Shown in pieces: positions 4,568 through 6,206 of a stretch of 6,206 nt of DNA. A program made the position numbers and the translations under genes. Source of the DNA: Pseudomonadota bacterium (GTDB lineage: Bacteria; Pseudomonadota; Alphaproteobacteria; Rhizobiales; Rhizobiaceae); the NCBI GenBank assembly GCA_023387715.1, contig JAEWHQ010000026.1, positions 1 to 6,206 of the forward strand, read 5' to 3'. The notes beneath the pieces are model-generated. The model was given only the letters and a program-made list of their open reading frames with translations. It was not told where the DNA came from and ran no database searches. Each line of letters opens with the position of its first letter. Within the stretch, counting starts at the first letter, position 1.

Positions 4568-5431
4568 ATGTCATCATGGCTCACGCGACCGGGCGGTTTC
4601 AATTTTCGTCAACCGAGTGTGTTGCCTGGTTTCAGGCTCACATTCGGCCTGAGCGTTGCTTATCTCACCCTGCTGATCCTTATTCCGCTGGCTGTGCTGG
4701 TGCTTTACGCCAGCGGTTTAGGCTGGGCAGGGTTCTGGCGTATCGCAATGGATCAGCGCACGCTTTATGCGCTGCAAACAAGCTTTGGTACGGCCTTTTT
4801 GGCCGCACTCATTAATGTTGTTTTTGGTGTGCTGGTGGCGTGGGTGCTGGTGCGCTATCGCTTTCCGGGGCGGCGACTGGTTGATGCCATTGTCGATCTG
4901 CCCTTTGCACTGCCGACTGCGGTGGCTGGGATCGCACTGACTGCCGTTTATGCGCCTAATGGCTGGATCGGCAGTATCCTGATGCAATTCAATACGCGGG
5001 TGGCTTTTACCAAAGCCGGTATTGTGATTGCGCTGGTTTTTATCGGCTTGCCTTTCATTGTGCGCACCGTTCAGCCGATCATGGAAGAGATCAGCCGCGA
5101 GGTGGAAGAGGCGGCCGCAACACTTGGTGCCAGCCGTTTCCAAACCATTTGGCGGGTGCTGCTGCCGGGGTTGCAACCGGCAATTTTAACCGGTTTCGCA
5201 CTGGCTTTTGCGCGTGGCGTCGGGGAATACGGATCGGTGATTTTTATTGCCGGCAACACCCCTTATGTGTCGGAAATCGCCCCCTTGCTGATCGTCATCA
5301 AGCTGGAAGAGTTTGATTATCGTGGTGCGGCAGCGATCGGCACTATCATGCTGTTTCTGTCATTTCTAATGTTGTTTATCATCAATCTTTTGCAAAGCTG
5401 GAGCAGGAGGAAATATGGCTATCAAAACTGA
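4568..5431 (+). CDS. cysT: Sulfate ABC transporter permease CysT (CysU)
   Basis: One of the two inner membrane subunits that form the sulfate channel with CysW. The 287-residue protein has about six hydrophobic segments (near 26-49, 71-97, 108-128, 149-169, 203-226 and 255-276). The cytoplasmic EAA loop that docks to the ATPase is EEAAATLGASRFQTIWRVLLP without its first residue, at 181-200, with the conserved glycine at 187. Family blocks DLPFALPTAVAGIALT (110-125) and GVGEYGSVIFIAGN (217-230) identify CysT rather than molybdate ModB. ATG 4568 has AAAAGG eight bases upstream; the TTG three bases earlier is less likely. The gene end overlaps cysW by 17 bases, and the cysW ribosome binding site lies inside this gene, which points to coupled translation. 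Length is usual for the family. Confidence 0.96.
   Translation: MSSWLTRPGGFNFRQPSVLPGFRLTFGLSVAYLTLLILIPLAVLVLYASGLGWAGFWRIAMDQRTLYALQTSFGTAFLAALINVVFGVLVAWVLVRYRFPGRRLVDAIVDLPFALPTAVAGIALTAVYAPNGWIGSILMQFNTRVAFTKAGIVIALVFIGLPFIVRTVQPIMEEISREVEEAAATLGASRFQTIWRVLLPGLQPAILTGFALAFARGVGEYGSVIFIAGNTPYVSEIAPLLIVIKLEEFDYRGAAAIGTIMLFLSFLMLFIINLLQSWSRRKYGYQN
5405..5410 (+). promoter_or_regulatory. Strong ribosome binding site of cysW inside cysT
   Basis: AGGAGG sits four bases before ATG 5415, within the last codons of cysT. It fixes the cysW start and implies that ribosomes finishing cysT can reinitiate on cysW, keeping the two channel subunits in balance. Confidence 0.85.
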
Positions 5432-6206
5432 TCAGCACACTCTGCCTGCCGATGATCATGCGGTGAGTGAAAAGGGCTGGGTACGCTATAGCCTGATTGC
5501 CATTGCCATGCTGTTTTTAAGCCTGGTACTGATTTTGCCGGTATTGACGGTTTTTATCGAAGCTTTCCGCAAAGGTGTGGCGCAATATTTCGATGCATTT
5601 ATTGAGCCGGATGCGTGGGCTGCCATCCGCCTGACCTTGCTGGTGGCGGCAATTTCCGTGCCGGTCAATTTGGTGTTTGGGGTGGCAGGTGCATGGGCAA
5701 TTGCCAAATTCGAGTTTAAAGGTAAGGCTTTCCTGACCACCTTGATCGATCTGCCGTTTTCGGTTTCGCCGGTCATTTCCGGTCTGGTGTTTGTATTGCT
5801 GTTTTCCAGCCAAAGCGTGTTGGGGCCGTGGCTTAAATCTTATAATATCGACATTCTGTTCGCGGTGCCGGGGATTGTTTTGGCAACTCTGTTTGTCACA
5901 TTTCCTTTTGTGGCGCGTGAGCTCATCCCGCTGATGCAGGAGCAGGGCACGGGCGATGAAGAGGCGGCCTTGTCGCTTGGAGCAAGCGGCTGGCAGACTT
6001 TTTGGTATGTGACTTTGCCTAATATCAAATGGGGTCTGCTTTACGGCGTGCTCTTGTGTAATGCGCGTGCGATGGGCGAATTTGGTGCGGTTTCTGTTGT
6101 TTCCGGCCATATTCGCGGGCTGACCAACACCATGCCGCTGCATGTGGAAATTCTCTATAATGAATATAATTTTGTCGGCGCCTTTGCGGTGGCATCGCTG
6201 CTGACC
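5415..6206 (+). CDS. cysW: Sulfate ABC transporter permease CysW, 3' end outside window
   Basis: Second membrane subunit of the sulfate channel. The frame is open from ATG 5415 to the window end with no stop, giving 264 residues; the family is usually about 280-290, so only the last 20-30 residues are missing. A polar N-terminal tail (1-22) is followed by hydrophobic segments near 25-49, 71-95, 108-130, 149-169 and 204-230. The EAA loop that contacts the ATPase is EEAALSLGASGWQTFWYVTL at 182-201. Further CysW-typical blocks are DLPFSVSPVISGLVF (112-126), ARAMGEFGAVSVVSGHIRG (217-235) and the following LTNTMPLHVEILYNEY (236-251). The first six codons overlap the end of cysT in another frame. 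The ATPase gene cysA is expected next, by the usual order of this operon, but is not visible. Confidence 0.95.
   Translation, partial: MAIKTDQHTLPADDHAVSEKGWVRYSLIAIAMLFLSLVLILPVLTVFIEAFRKGVAQYFDAFIEPDAWAAIRLTLLVAAISVPVNLVFGVAGAWAIAKFEFKGKAFLTTLIDLPFSVSPVISGLVFVLLFSSQSVLGPWLKSYNIDILFAVPGIVLATLFVTFPFVARELIPLMQEQGTGDEEAALSLGASGWQTFWYVTLPNIKWGLLYGVLLCNARAMGEFGAVSVVSGHIRGLTNTMPLHVEILYNEYNFVGAFAVASLLT

Noticed and set aside
4718..5176. Minus-strand open frame of 152 codons
   Set aside because: Antisense shadow of cysT, with low-complexity H/Q/N-rich translation and no start context.
5486..6143. Minus-strand open frames of 208 and 96 codons
   Set aside because: They are antisense to cysW, which reads through the same stretch with complete permease motifs; their compositions are typical shadows.
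1..6206. Mobile element, CRISPR array, tRNA or phage cargo
   Set aside because: No transposase motif, no regularly spaced repeats, no cloverleaf and no paired terminal repeats with target duplications were seen. The genes are ordinary chromosomal types.

Overview
The window looks like ordinary chromosome of an alphaproteobacterium, most likely Hyphomicrobiales (Rhizobiales) near the Brucellaceae/Bartonellaceae. The grounds are a DUF930-type secreted protein (a family I know mainly from Rhizobiales), a DadA-like D-amino acid dehydrogenase end, and a sulfate ABC operon with alphaproteobacterial-looking sequences. Base composition is fairly balanced, with AT-rich gaps between genes. No tRNA, rRNA, CRISPR array, insertion sequence or phage gene is visible. 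The genus is an inference from memory, not from a search.

Layout, left to right. (1) The last 65 codons of a D-amino acid dehydrogenase gene (1-198, +). (2) A 260-base gap unusually rich in inverted repeats: two adjacent TATCT/AGATA palindromes, an 8-bp repeat, and an 11-bp hairpin with GGGGAGG in its loop. (3) A membrane diguanylate cyclase with about seven helices and a C-terminal GGEEF domain (459-1613, +). (4) A block of three small exported proteins: a DUF930 protein (1778-2167, +), a convergent MliC-like lysozyme inhibitor (2230-2616, -) and an unrecognised lipoprotein (2861-3256, +). A strong bidirectional terminator separates the first two. The second and third diverge from a 244-base gap. 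(5) A sulfate uptake operon: binding protein (3472-4515), permease CysT (4568-5431) and permease CysW (5415 to beyond the window end), all +. The ATPase gene cysA is expected just beyond the right edge.

The sulfate genes form one working unit. The periplasmic protein captures sulfate (all seven classical ligands are present), and the two permeases form the channel. Expression seems to be tuned at RNA level: a foldable leader precedes the binding protein gene, its ribosome binding site can be paired away, and a stem-loop lies between the binding protein and permease genes. The remaining genes look like independent units concerned with c-di-GMP signalling and the cell envelope.

I see no clearly new protein system. 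The parts most worth a second look are non-coding: the sulfate operon leader and the repeat-dense gap upstream of the cyclase gene.
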